DNA from: Alphaproteobacteria bacterium
GTDB taxonomy: Bacteria; Pseudomonadota; Alphaproteobacteria; UBA9655
NCBI GenBank assembly: GCA_019748065.1
Contig: JAIEQB010000040.1
Coordinates: 1 to 62,195 of the forward strand
DNA: 62,195 nt
Direction: 5' to 3'
Under the pieces are notes generated by a model. The model saw nothing but the letters and a program-made list of their open reading frames with translations, was not told the origin of the DNA and made no database searches. Shown piece by piece: positions 25,613 to 33,812 of the stretch. Every line of letters starts with the position of its first letter. Position 1 is the stretch's first letter. A program made the translations under genes and the position numbers.

Positions 25613-27418
25613 CTACTTCTTTGGAGCTTTTTCTTTCGCTGGCTTTTTCTCAGCGGCCTTGGCAGCTTTTTTGGGAGCTGCTTTTTCTTTCGCTTCAGCC
25701 GGTGCTTTTTCTTTCACCTGCTTTAAAGCTGCCCCTAAGATATCACCAAGGCTTGCACCGCTATCCGTTGATCCATACTCAACCATAGCCTCACGCTCTT
25801 CATCAACTTCACGTGCCTTAATGGAAAGCGTAATCTTGCGATTAGCCCGATCAATCTGAGTAATCTTAGCATCAACTTTTTCAGCAACAGCAAAGCGATC
25901 GGAACGTTGTTCCGCCCTATCACGAGACAGCTCATTCTTACGAATAAAGCCTGAAAGTCCGCCCGCAAGGGAAACTTCAATGCCCGTTTCAAGAACCGTT
26001 GTCACTTCACAGGTCACAACTGACCCTTTCTTAAGATTCGCAATTGACTCTTCAAAAGGATCCCCCGTAATCTGCTTAATTCCAAGACTTACACGCTCTT
26101 TTTCTGGATCAATATCAAGAACCTTAGCACGTACTGTCATGCCTTTTTTATAGTCCTTAATGGCGTCTTCGCCCGATTTATCCCATGAAATGTCAGACAT
26201 ATGAACCATACCGTCGATATCTTCCGTAAGTCCAATGAAGAGACCGAATTCGGTAATGTTCTTCACTTCACCTTCAACTTCAGATCCTACCGTATATTTC
26301 TCTTGAAGCGCTGCCCAAGGATTAGCAACGCATTGTTTCATCCCCAAACTAATTCTCCGCTTTGAAGCATCCACATCCAAAACAAGAACTTCAACTTCTT
26401 GACTGGTTGAAACAATTTTTCCTGGAGGCATATTTTTCTTTGTCCAGCTCATTTCTGTCACATGAACAAGTCCTTCAATGCCAGGTTCTAACTCAATGAA
26501 AGCACCATAATCTGTAATATTAGTTACTGTACCTTTCACTTTAGTCCCTACATTGTATTTTACTTCGGCTCCTGCCCAAGGATCACTTTCCAATTGCTTC
26601 ATTCCTAAAGAAATTCTTTGATTTTCAGGATTAAAGCGAATGATTTGAACACGAATCGGTTGACCAACCGTCAAAACTTCAGAAGGATGATTCACGCGGT
26701 GCCATGCAATGTCCGTAACATGGAGAAGCCCATCAACGCCACCAAGGTCTACGAAGGCACCGTAATCGGTAATATTCTTAACAATACCTTCAAGGATTTG
26801 ACCTTCTTCAAGGCGAGAGACAAGCTCACTGCGAGCTTCTGCACGAGTTTCTTCAAGAATGGCTCTCCTTGAAACAACGATATTTCCACGAGCTCGATCC
26901 ATTTTTAAAATTTGGAAAGGTTGGGAAACGCCAATAAGAGGAGAAACATCCCGAACGGGACGAATATCAACTTGACTGCCTGGCAAGAAGGCCACAACAC
27001 CCTTAAGGTCAACTGTGAATCCGCCTTTAACACGACCAAAGATAACACCATCAACGTGTTCATTTTTTTCATGAGACTTTTCAAGAATTTTCCAAGACGC
27101 TTCACGGCGTGCTTTTTCATAGCTTAGAACAGTTTCCCCGTTCCGATCTTCAAGACGCTCTAAAAATACTTCAACTGTGTCGCCAACGCTTAAGTCTGGG
27201 CTAACTCCCGCGACGGAAAATTCCTTAAGAGGAACACGTCCTTCTGATTTTAAACCCACATCAATGATAACAACGTCATTTTCAATTCCAATGACTTTAC
27301 CTGCGATAATGCGGCCTTCAAGGCTGTTTTCTTTTCCAAATGATTCTTCTAAGAGAGCAGCAAAACTTTCTGTTTCGTGAGACGAAGCTCCTCCAGATAA
27401 AGAGGTCTTTTCTGTCAT
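25613..27418 (-). CDS. rpsA: 30S ribosomal protein S1
   Basis: This 601-residue protein binds mRNA leaders on the 30S subunit. Six S1 OB-fold domains are visible. Domains 3-5 are the clearest, each with a phrase like NITDYGAFVDLGGVDGLLHVTD followed by RISLGMKQ. The C-terminus is a Lys/Ala/Glu-rich tail of about 45 residues (KAPAEAKEKAAPKKAAKAA and on), which makes it longer than the E. coli protein and resembles tails in other alphaproteobacteria. The cmk-rpsA order is the classical one. Confidence 0.97.
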   Translation of the reverse strand: MTEKTSLSGGASSHETESFAALLEESFGKENSLEGRIIAGKVIGIENDVVIIDVGLKSEGRVPLKEFSVAGVSPDLSVGDTVEVFLERLEDRNGETVLSYEKARREASWKILEKSHEKNEHVDGVIFGRVKGGFTVDLKGVVAFLPGSQVDIRPVRDVSPLIGVSQPFQILKMDRARGNIVVSRRAILEETRAEARSELVSRLEEGQILEGIVKNITDYGAFVDLGGVDGLLHVTDIAWHRVNHPSEVLTVGQPIRVQIIRFNPENQRISLGMKQLESDPWAGAEVKYNVGTKVKGTVTNITDYGAFIELEPGIEGLVHVTEMSWTKKNMPPGKIVSTSQEVEVLVLDVDASKRRISLGMKQCVANPWAALQEKYTVGSEVEGEVKNITEFGLFIGLTEDIDGMVHMSDISWDKSGEDAIKDYKKGMTVRAKVLDIDPEKERVSLGIKQITGDPFEESIANLKKGSVVTCEVTTVLETGIEVSLAGGLSGFIRKNELSRDRAEQRSDRFAVAEKVDAKITQIDRANRKITLSIKAREVDEEREAMVEYGSTDSGASLGDILGAALKQVKEKAPAEAKEKAAPKKAAKAAEKKPAKEKAPKK

Positions 27419-27491
27419 GTGTTAATTTCCTTAAAATATCTTCTTCCCTATGCTCGGCCCATAAAGAAGGATGGGTTAAGAGTTATTCCAT

Positions 27492-27518
27492 GAATAAAAA
27501 GGCCGAGTCTTTTTATTC
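27492..27518. terminator. Weak hairpin between cmk and rpsA
   Basis: GAATAAAAA pairs perfectly with TTTTTATTC around a nine-base loop. It lies just after the cmk stop on the minus strand. The stem is wholly A/T apart from its end, so it may be a weak terminator or a chance palindrome. Confidence 0.35.
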
Positions 27519-27522
27519 TATA

Positions 27523-28185
27523 TTAGGCTTTCTTTTTCGCTTGGGGATATCTCGAATCAACAAAAAGACATGCTTTTTCAATAACTTCGTTAATCCCTAG
27601 CTCTGAGGTATCTAAAATAAAAGCATCATTTGCTGGACGAAGGGGAGAAACTTCTCGGTTTCGATCCCGCGCATCCCGCACTTTGATATCCTCAAGAATA
27701 GTTTCATATATACTGTCTATTCCTTTTTCATGCAACTCTTTCAAACGTCGCTTTGCTCGCACTTCTGCAGAGGCGGTCACGAATATTTTACAAGGGGCCT
27801 CTGGTAAGACAACAAGCCCTATATCACGCCCATCTAAAACAGCTCCCCTTCTACTGGAAGAAGTTTCTTTAGCAAAATCCTGTTGAAATTTTAGGAGGGA
27901 ATCCCGCACCTCCGAGTAAACTGAGAGTTCTGATGCCAGATTTCCAATAGACTCATCTCTTAAAGAAGGATTATTCAAATCTTCTGACTTTAGAGAAGAA
28001 GCAACTTCAAAGGCTCCCTGCCTTTCCCCTGCCTTTAGGCCCGCTTGGAGCATCTTAAAGGCCACTGCCCGATATAAAAGGCCCGTATCTAAATGCCTTA
28101 AATGATAGATTTGTGCCAGGTGAGAGGCGAGCGTCCCTTTGCCAGCGCCCGCGGGGCCATCAATTGCAATAATCATGAACATCAT
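27523..28185 (-). CDS. cmk: Cytidylate kinase
   Basis: This 220-residue enzyme phosphorylates CMP and dCMP. The P-loop is IDGPAGAGKGTLASHLA (residues about 8-24). Further family motifs are HLDTGLLYRAVAF, GAVLDGRDIGLVVLPEA and the lid KVRDARDRNREVSPLRPA. The start at 28185 has GGAG five bases upstream. It precedes rpsA, as in most proteobacteria. In many alphaproteobacteria aroA sits between TIGR02300 and cmk; here aroA is absent from the spot. Confidence 0.96.
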   Translation of the reverse strand: MMFMIIAIDGPAGAGKGTLASHLAQIYHLRHLDTGLLYRAVAFKMLQAGLKAGERQGAFEVASSLKSEDLNNPSLRDESIGNLASELSVYSEVRDSLLKFQQDFAKETSSSRRGAVLDGRDIGLVVLPEAPCKIFVTASAEVRAKRRLKELHEKGIDSIYETILEDIKVRDARDRNREVSPLRPANDAFILDTSELGINEVIEKACLFVDSRYPQAKKKA

Positions 28186-28328
28186 GAATTCTCCAAATTA
28201 ATCCATATGTTTTACCATACTTTACCAAAAAAATCGATAAAAGTTCTATTCAAGTTATTGACAGATGGCATAACTCATGACAAAGCCGTTGTGCAAATGA
28301 TATTATTCTTAGAAGGAGAACATGATCT

Positions 28329-28652
28329 ATGACGAAACCTGAATGGGGTGTAAAGCGCATTTGCCCAAGCTGTACAACGCGGTTTTATGACATGTGTCAT
28401 CAGCCAATTACTTGTCCTAAGTGCGCCAATGTCTTTGATCCAGAATCACTTATAAAAAAGCGCAGGGGTCGCCCTCCGACTGCGGAAGTAAAACCGCTTC
28501 CCGCCCCAAAGGAGTTAGAAGACGATCTCAACCTTGAACTTGAAGAGGAATTAGAACCCTTAACAGAAAGCGATGACGTTTTAGAAGATACTTCTGATTT
28601 CGGGGAGGATGCGGAAGTTGTTCCCATAGAAACTCCCAACGATGACGACTAA
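28329..28652 (+). CDS. TIGR02300-family zinc-ribbon protein
   Basis: This 107-residue protein of an alphaproteobacterial family has unknown function. Two CxxC pairs form a probable zinc ribbon (ICPSCTTRFYDMCHQPITCPKC). A basic KKRRGRPP stretch, like an AT-hook, and a very acidic tail (LEEELEPLTESDDVLEDTS and on) follow. AAGGAG precedes the ATG. It is divergent from cmk. The AT-hook-like stretch hints at nucleic-acid contact, which is inference only. Confidence 0.85.
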   Translation: MTKPEWGVKRICPSCTTRFYDMCHQPITCPKCANVFDPESLIKKRRGRPPTAEVKPLPAPKELEDDLNLELEEELEPLTESDDVLEDTSDFGEDAEVVPIETPNDDD

Positions 28653-28676
28653 CAATCATAAGGAAGGGCCTCAAAT

Positions 28677-29498
28677 TTAAAGAGACTCTTCCTTTTTCTC
28701 AACTTTGGGTGTAGACGCACTTCCTGCAAGTACCCCTCCATCAATAATCAATTCAGCACCTGTGATGTACTTTGACTCATGAGACGCAAGATAAAGAGCA
28801 GCATAAGCAACGTCTATAGGCTCCCCCATTTTTCCCAAAGGGATACCCTCTTCAATTTTTTTTAGTCTTTCTAGAGAAAGGTGAGAATTCTCTTTCAAAA
28901 TGGGATCCCAAATAGGGGTCAAAATAGCCGCCGGGTGCAAGGAATTACATCGAATATTGTATCCCTGTTCCGCACAATAAAGAGCGACAGATTTCGTATG
29001 ATTTCGAACAGCTGCTTTGCTAGCCGCATAGGCTGCAACACTTGGCACGCCTACCATTCCTGAACGAGATGAGATATTTATAATAGAGCCGCCCTTCTCC
29101 TTCATCAAGCCGATGGCATACTTACACCCTAAAAACACGCCTTCAGCATTTACGGATTGAATAAGGCGCCAACTTTCTAAGGAGGCATGCTCTGGATCTT
29201 GAGATCCCAATTTTTCTCCCAAACCCATGATACCTGCATTATTAACAAGAATGTCAAGTTGCCCAAATTGCTCTTTAATAAATTGAAAGGCCTCATTCCA
29301 GTCTTTTTCATAACGAACATCTAAGGAGAGGTAACATCCTCTATCCTTTAAGCTGTCCGCAACTTTTATTCCGAAATCATTCAACACATCTGTCACAACA
29401 ACAAAAGCACCTTCCTCGGCAAAAAGCCTGGAAATTGCCTCTCCAATTCCTTGGGACGCTCCTGTAACGAGGGCTATTTTGTCTTTAATACGATTCAT
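28677..29498 (-). CDS. Short-chain dehydrogenase/reductase
   Basis: About 273 residues from ATG 29498, which has AAGGGAGATC upstream; the frame is open to 29549, but that start is weak. It has classical SDR signatures: TGASQGIGEA (cofactor loop), an Asp after the second strand (TDVLNDF, suggesting NAD), NNAGIMG, Ser in NISSRSG and the catalytic YAASK. LIIDGGVLAG is the usual C-terminal block. The substrate cannot be read. A structured RNA with a terminator lies immediately upstream on the same strand, so read-through control is possible. Confidence 0.85.
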   Translation of the reverse strand: MNRIKDKIALVTGASQGIGEAISRLFAEEGAFVVVTDVLNDFGIKVADSLKDRGCYLSLDVRYEKDWNEAFQFIKEQFGQLDILVNNAGIMGLGEKLGSQDPEHASLESWRLIQSVNAEGVFLGCKYAIGLMKEKGGSIINISSRSGMVGVPSVAAYAASKAAVRNHTKSVALYCAEQGYNIRCNSLHPAAILTPIWDPILKENSHLSLERLKKIEEGIPLGKMGEPIDVAYAALYLASHESKYITGAELIIDGGVLAGSASTPKVEKKEESL

Positions 29499-29548
29499 TC
29501 TCTGATCTCCCTTATCTCTAAAAGCTAGCATAAAGAAATAAATGGGCA

Positions 29549-29735
29549 AAAAAAAGCCGGGTTATAAAACCCGGCCAAGTTTAACAGGGAGGCTTCACGT
29601 CTGGGAGACGTAGGATCGATAAATCGACCCTTCGGACCCGAAGGTCCTACACCAAGGTATTGCACCTTGATGATAATTCAGCACAGGTACAGGGAGGTGT
29701 TTCCTGTGCTGGTACATATGTATATAGAGACTATT
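29549..29735 (-). ncRNA. Structured small RNA with CCUCC-containing loop and Rho-independent terminator
   Basis: On the minus strand, a nine-bp hairpin (CAGCACAGG/CCTGTGCTG, 29679-29711) exposes a 15-base loop containing ACCTCCC. It is followed by AAGGT/ACCTT, a three-way junction closed by GTAGGA/TCCTAC (29610-29650) with two inner hairpins, and ACGTCT/AGACGT (29597-29611). The transcript ends in the GC-rich terminator at 29556-29575. The nine-mer CCTCCCTGT occurs twice, in the first loop and just before the terminator. Loops with CCUCC can pair with Shine-Dalgarno sequences, as in several alphaproteobacterial sRNAs. The 5' end is a guess. A leader or attenuator for the SDR gene, or a divergent 6S-like RNA, are alternatives. 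Confidence 0.6.
29556..29575 (-). terminator. Rho-independent terminator of the small RNA
   Basis: GCCGGGTT-ATAA-AACCCGGC is a perfect eight-bp stem, followed on the minus strand by eight T. It is among the strongest terminators in the window and ends a minus-strand transcript arriving from the right, where no protein gene lies. Confidence 0.9.
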
Positions 29736-29891
29736 CAGAATTTTTAAAGCACAATTTTTGCATTGCGGGTATAAAAAAACGTCATAAGAAATTTTTTGTT
29801 GAATTTTTTCACATATAAATCTCATGAGGAAAGATTGCAAAGTGCATCAGAAAACCTTATATATTTATTAATACTTACAAAGGATATCTCT

Positions 29892-30512
29892 ATGGAGCTT
29901 CAAAATCTTCCTTCAATTATCCCTTTACACATAGGTGACGGAACAATTTTATTGCCTCGCGCCCAGCTTCCTCTTTTATTAAAAAACCAGAAAGACAAAA
30001 TCATTGCTGACTACGCCCTTAAGGAAGGTCACCGTCTGATGGGATTGATTCAAGTAAATCCCGAGGGAGGCTACTTCAAAACAGGGTGCGTGGGGAAAAT
30101 CGTTAGTTTTCAAGAGGGTCCCTTCCTCTTTATCACTTTAAAAGGTATCTGCCGGTTTGATATATCTGAAATCATCGATGATGGCTCTTTGAAAAAAGCA
30201 AAAGTGACCTATGAGGGGTACAAAGTGGATCTGGAGGATGCTCAAACTGATCCTTTTGTCGATCGAACACGCCTTTTAAACCTTTTAGGGAGCTATTTAG
30301 AAGATCAGGAAATTTTTGCTAACTGGGATGAAATAAACCACGCCAGTGATGAGCTAATTATAAGTTCTCTAAGTATGGCTTGCCCCTTTAAACCCATTGA
30401 AAAGCAGGCACTTTTAGAATCCACCTCTCTCTCTGAAAGGTGTGATATCATGATGGCTTTAATGGAAATTGCCTCACCCCATTTCAAAGGAGAGCACCCC
30501 GTTCTCCACTAA
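29892..30512 (+). CDS. LON substrate-binding-domain protein
   Basis: About 206 residues from ATG 29892 (AAAGGA seven bases upstream). The sequence matches the stand-alone LON N-terminal domain family: [20 protein letters not shown] at the start, then [21 protein letters not shown], and [14 protein letters not shown] later. There is no AAA+ or protease domain. In alphaproteobacteria such proteins are common beside a Trm112-like gene, as here, 10 bases upstream. Their role is unclear; a substrate-binding adaptor is likely. Confidence 0.88.
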   Translation: MELQNLPSIIPLHIGDGTILLPRAQLPLLLKNQKDKIIADYALKEGHRLMGLIQVNPEGGYFKTGCVGKIVSFQEGPFLFITLKGICRFDISEIIDDGSLKKAKVTYEGYKVDLEDAQTDPFVDRTRLLNLLGSYLEDQEIFANWDEINHASDELIISSLSMACPFKPIEKQALLESTSLSERCDIMMALMEIASPHFKGEHPVLH

Positions 30513-30522
30513 AGAGGAACTT

Positions 30523-30714
30523 ATGAAAAAAAAAACACCTTTACATCCTAAACTCTTTGAAATGCTTGTTTGCCCCTTAACAAAGGGACCTCTTACCTAT
30601 GATGCAAAAACCAAAGAGCTCATCAGCTTACACGCGAGACTTGCCTATCCCATTCGTGATGGCGTTCCCATTATGCTGGTTGATGAAGCTCGTCCCTTTA
30701 AGGATGAAAAATAA
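30523..30714 (+). CDS. Trm112-like zinc-ribbon-type protein
   Basis: About 63 residues from ATG 30523, with AGAGGAA upstream; the frame is open earlier, inside the LON-domain gene. [20 protein letters not shown] and [18 protein letters not shown] are the signatures of the bacterial Trm112 family, whose eukaryotic member activates several methyltransferases. Only one Cys of the usual zinc-binding set remains, as in many bacterial members. It is probably co-transcribed with the LON-domain gene. Confidence 0.88.
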   Translation: MKKKTPLHPKLFEMLVCPLTKGPLTYDAKTKELISLHARLAYPIRDGVPIMLVDEARPFKDEK

Positions 30715-30785
30715 AAGAAGCTCTCTTTATCCCTCACAACTTTAACATACTATGTTAATAATCAATTATGCTCCATCAACAGAGT

Positions 30786-33374
30786 TTAATCGACTACCAT
30801 AGAGGATGAAGGAGAAGATGCTTCTGTCGCTAGAGAAGGCGCCTGAACCTCTCTCAAGATATTCAATCTCAATAGAACTTCTGCGATAAGGAGCGGTTTA
30901 TATTCTTTAAATTCCCCAGTTCTTGGGTCTAAAGTACTGTATTGATCATTTAGAACTTTTCCCTCTGGTGCCATTACAAACATCTCCTCACCCATAAGAG
31001 CAGAAATCAAGCTTGTGGGATGACCATTTCTCCCTTCTTTATTGAATTGTTCATGGTAATGTTTAATCACAGCCTCTGGTTTGAAATGGCGATGTAAGGT
31101 ATCTAGAACTTGTTGTCTGCTATATGAACGTAGTTTTTCTTCAACACATCCACCATAAAGATCATAAGAAACAGATTGTCCTTCAAGAAAACTCCCGAGT
31201 TCTCCCCCTAAGAGATTACCTAGATATTTCCCTTGATAGGGGGGCTTATCGATCTTTCTATTCTGGTTTCCTTGAGTGCCGAAAAGAAGTTCTTTAACAA
31301 CTGGTCCTTCACCATTAAGGAGGCCTTCTCGCATTTGCCTTAAGTCTTCCATGATGTGTTCTCGAGCTGTTGTAATAAGCCGTTCTGTGCGCATCCCTTC
31401 TTCAGAGATAACCTTTTCATATCCCCATAATCGATACGTATTATCTATTGCTTCATCTTTGTTCATACCACACTGCATAACATTAACGAGAAACTGTGCT
31501 ATCGTCCTTGATGCGGGTGAAAGTCCTCTTTGAGATGGTGCAGTAGAGGCATCTGTTACCATAGAGGATGAAGAGGAGGATGGCTCAGCTGTTGTCTGAG
31601 TTTCTACATATAAGGCCATTATATCTGTGATGATACGACGTAGCTTAAAGCTTATAAGGCTAATAACTCCTTGTCCTGCCTCACTATCAAGCAAGTTTTT
31701 AAAATAAGATTCATTCGCTTTGCTTACGAGTGTCTTGACGGGTATGTTTTTTGAGATAGTGAGGAATTCTTCCTTGGCTGCTGGATTTTCTCGTACTTCT
31801 TTACGAAGGTCTTCCATTAAGGCCATAAATTCAAAATGCTGAACAGGCAAAAAATGACTCAGCAAACGGGGAGCGTGCAAAGTTTCTATATTAAAGGTCA
31901 CAAATCGCCCATCTGATAATTGAGTTAATGTAGGATGGTGTTCAACAGATTCCTTAACTTTTTCGACAAGTTGGTTGTATCCTCTAATAGAACTAAAGGG
32001 ATCGTCAACTTTTTCAATTCCAATGTTAATGACTTCTTGAGCCCAAGGGTGGTCAACGCCAACAGCCTCTATAATCTGATAAACAATAGATTCAACATAT
32101 TCTGGATTATCACTGTCAATAATATCTTGTTTTAAGCAATTAAAAGCCTTTAGAGATAAATTTTCATCAGTTGTTCTTAAAAACCTTGGTGCAAGACTTG
32201 ATAGTACATCTTTATCTGTTTTTGGGTCATTAAATTTAGCTTTAAGTCTCTCTTGAATTTTGTAACGCAGATCCTGCGCAAGGTTTTCTTCTTCAAGATT
32301 AAAGAAAAGATCCAGTGTGTAATCTAAGTTATCCTGAAAAAGTCGCCGTTCAGCTAACTCTTTTGCTCTTATGCTTATTGATGATTCTTCTTGAGTCAGT
32401 AGTAATACCAAAGCACTAGGAAAAAGTTCTTGTTCTGCTTCTGAAAATAACCGACTAAGGACAGATTCTCTTATAGGAGACGGAGAAGTATATTTTAAAA
32501 GAATCTTAGACACCATAATTAGTGTTTCATTTTCCTCACTATCGTCCCTCTCTTCCTCTTCCGACATCTCAGACTTTCCTTTAATAAGTTTCCATAAGAG
32601 TCCTATCACTGGTTCGTTATCGAGGTCGTATTGCAAGATATACTTAGCGGCATTTACAACTTGAGTCACATCTTTAGCAGAACTCATAACTTCATGTATT
32701 TTTTGCAACATTGAGGCTCGTTTATCTTCATCACTCATCTCAAGAGTAGTACTAAGCCACTTTTTTCTAGCTCCGCCATAAAGGAAGAACCCTGGTCGCT
32801 TGAAAAAACACCGTTCAATTCCCTCTTGGGTTTCGGCATGATTGTAGCTCATCAGAAGCTCTATGAACCTAGATATGCTCAATTCTTCGCAGGATTCATC
32901 ACTTGCTGGTTCTAAAGCACATGCTAAACTTAAAAGTGTTGCAACAGGAGTCTTTTTGTCTAACCCTGGCAAAAATGTAAAGCGTTTCTCAAAAGGAAGG
33001 TCCTCAGCATTCAGAAAGATTGTCTCTAAACTTTTCAATCTTTCTCTTATAGGTTCATCTAATAAATCTATGAAGAGATAAATAGAAGAAAATGCTTTTT
33101 GTCGTGAAACAATAGGTACATCTTTTTGTAAAGCAACTTCTATTATAGGTTTCATTTGCTCTTTCCAAGTTGATATAGAATACCGTGGAATAATATTCAA
33201 AAAATCACTTGGAGAACCTGAAGAGGATGCAGCCTTTACAGAGTATGTTGATGGATTTCTAGAAACATGTGAAGAAGGAGGGAGTAGATTTTCTTCTTTT
33301 GAATCCATAGAAGAAGCTGCATCTATCAAAAGAAAAGAACTTAAAATTAAATATGAAGCACCTTTTTTTAACAT
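30786..33374 (-). CDS. Large secreted alpha-helical protein, candidate effector
   Basis: This 862-residue product starts with a signal peptide (MLKKGASYLILSSFLLIDAASS). A Ser-rich linker is followed by about 500 residues of amphipathic helices that look like HEAT/ARM-type repeats. A second Ser-rich linker (SSSSSSMVTDAST, about residue 608) leads to a C-terminal helical domain of some 230 residues. The protein ends with a near copy of the linker motif (SSPSSSMVVD). I recognise no catalytic motif or family. It is AT-richer than addB next door. Export plus helical repeats suggests a host-facing or envelope role, but nothing more can be claimed. Confidence 0.6.
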   Translation of the reverse strand: MLKKGASYLILSSFLLIDAASSMDSKEENLLPPSSHVSRNPSTYSVKAASSSGSPSDFLNIIPRYSISTWKEQMKPIIEVALQKDVPIVSRQKAFSSIYLFIDLLDEPIRERLKSLETIFLNAEDLPFEKRFTFLPGLDKKTPVATLLSLACALEPASDESCEELSISRFIELLMSYNHAETQEGIERCFFKRPGFFLYGGARKKWLSTTLEMSDEDKRASMLQKIHEVMSSAKDVTQVVNAAKYILQYDLDNEPVIGLLWKLIKGKSEMSEEEERDDSEENETLIMVSKILLKYTSPSPIRESVLSRLFSEAEQELFPSALVLLLTQEESSISIRAKELAERRLFQDNLDYTLDLFFNLEEENLAQDLRYKIQERLKAKFNDPKTDKDVLSSLAPRFLRTTDENLSLKAFNCLKQDIIDSDNPEYVESIVYQIIEAVGVDHPWAQEVINIGIEKVDDPFSSIRGYNQLVEKVKESVEHHPTLTQLSDGRFVTFNIETLHAPRLLSHFLPVQHFEFMALMEDLRKEVRENPAAKEEFLTISKNIPVKTLVSKANESYFKNLLDSEAGQGVISLISFKLRRIITDIMALYVETQTTAEPSSSSSSMVTDASTAPSQRGLSPASRTIAQFLVNVMQCGMNKDEAIDNTYRLWGYEKVISEEGMRTERLITTAREHIMEDLRQMREGLLNGEGPVVKELLFGTQGNQNRKIDKPPYQGKYLGNLLGGELGSFLEGQSVSYDLYGGCVEEKLRSYSRQQVLDTLHRHFKPEAVIKHYHEQFNKEGRNGHPTSLISALMGEEMFVMAPEGKVLNDQYSTLDPRTGEFKEYKPLLIAEVLLRLNILREVQAPSLATEASSPSSSMVVD

Positions 33375-33436
33375 TATTTCCTCTCAATTATTTTTAATTC
33401 ACTAAATTTAACATGCTATATTAAGCGGGCAATCTA

Positions 33437-33625
33437 TTACACAGACATTCGTAGTCCTATGCAGCTCTCATCATCACAAATGCACGATTTCACTCCGGTA
33501 TTTTCGCATTGCGCATGACAAACAGCTCATTCTACGTCCGTGGAAACACAAGCGCGCGACGCTAGAACCACATTTGAGCTCAGCATTGTAGCTATCAATA
33601 ATGCCTGGAAAAGTTTTTTTGCCAT
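33437..33625 (-). pseudogene. Cys-rich secreted mini-protein gene interrupted by in-frame TGA
   Basis: ATG 33625 is preceded by AGGAAA seven bases upstream and starts a textbook signal peptide (MAKKLFQALLIATMLSSNVV, then LASRAC). After 32 codons the frame meets TGA at 33527-33529. It then continues open for 29 more codons encoding AVCHAQCENTGVKSCICDDE and a short tail to TAA at 33437. Read through, the mature part would have six cysteines in about 40 residues. The start, signal peptide and Cys pattern continuing in the same frame argue for a once-intact gene with one nonsense change. Read-through or selenocysteine is possible but unsupported. The remaining spacer, 33626-33812, shows nothing clear. 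Confidence 0.6.
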
Positions 33626-33812
33626 TTTAAGTTTCCTGTTTTTAGGTATCTGCAGCTCACAATAAGTTGTCTGAGGACCATGCTCTCAAAAGATGGTTAA
33701 TAATTCGTCAATTCCCAAAATATTCTATAAATTTAAGGCAATTGCAAATTTCCCTACTGTTTAACTGGTCAATCTTCGTTATAGTCCTTTCAAAGAGACA
33801 TGCAAGTGAGCT

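Noticed and set aside
29549-29735. Signal recognition particle RNA, RNase P RNA or tmRNA
   Set aside because: None of the invariant blocks of these RNAs is present (for example the SRP GGAAGCAGC loop or the tRNA-like CCA end of tmRNA).
29595-29840. 81-residue frame on the minus strand overlapping the small RNA
   Set aside because: The region is dominated by stable hairpins and ends in a terminator; the peptide has no domain, so the RNA reading is preferred.
33437-33625. UGA recoded as tryptophan or selenocysteine
   Set aside because: Other genes here end in TGA (sdhC, the 47-residue-repeat gene) and prfB is intact with its UGA-sensing frameshift. No selenocysteine element was recognised after the codon.
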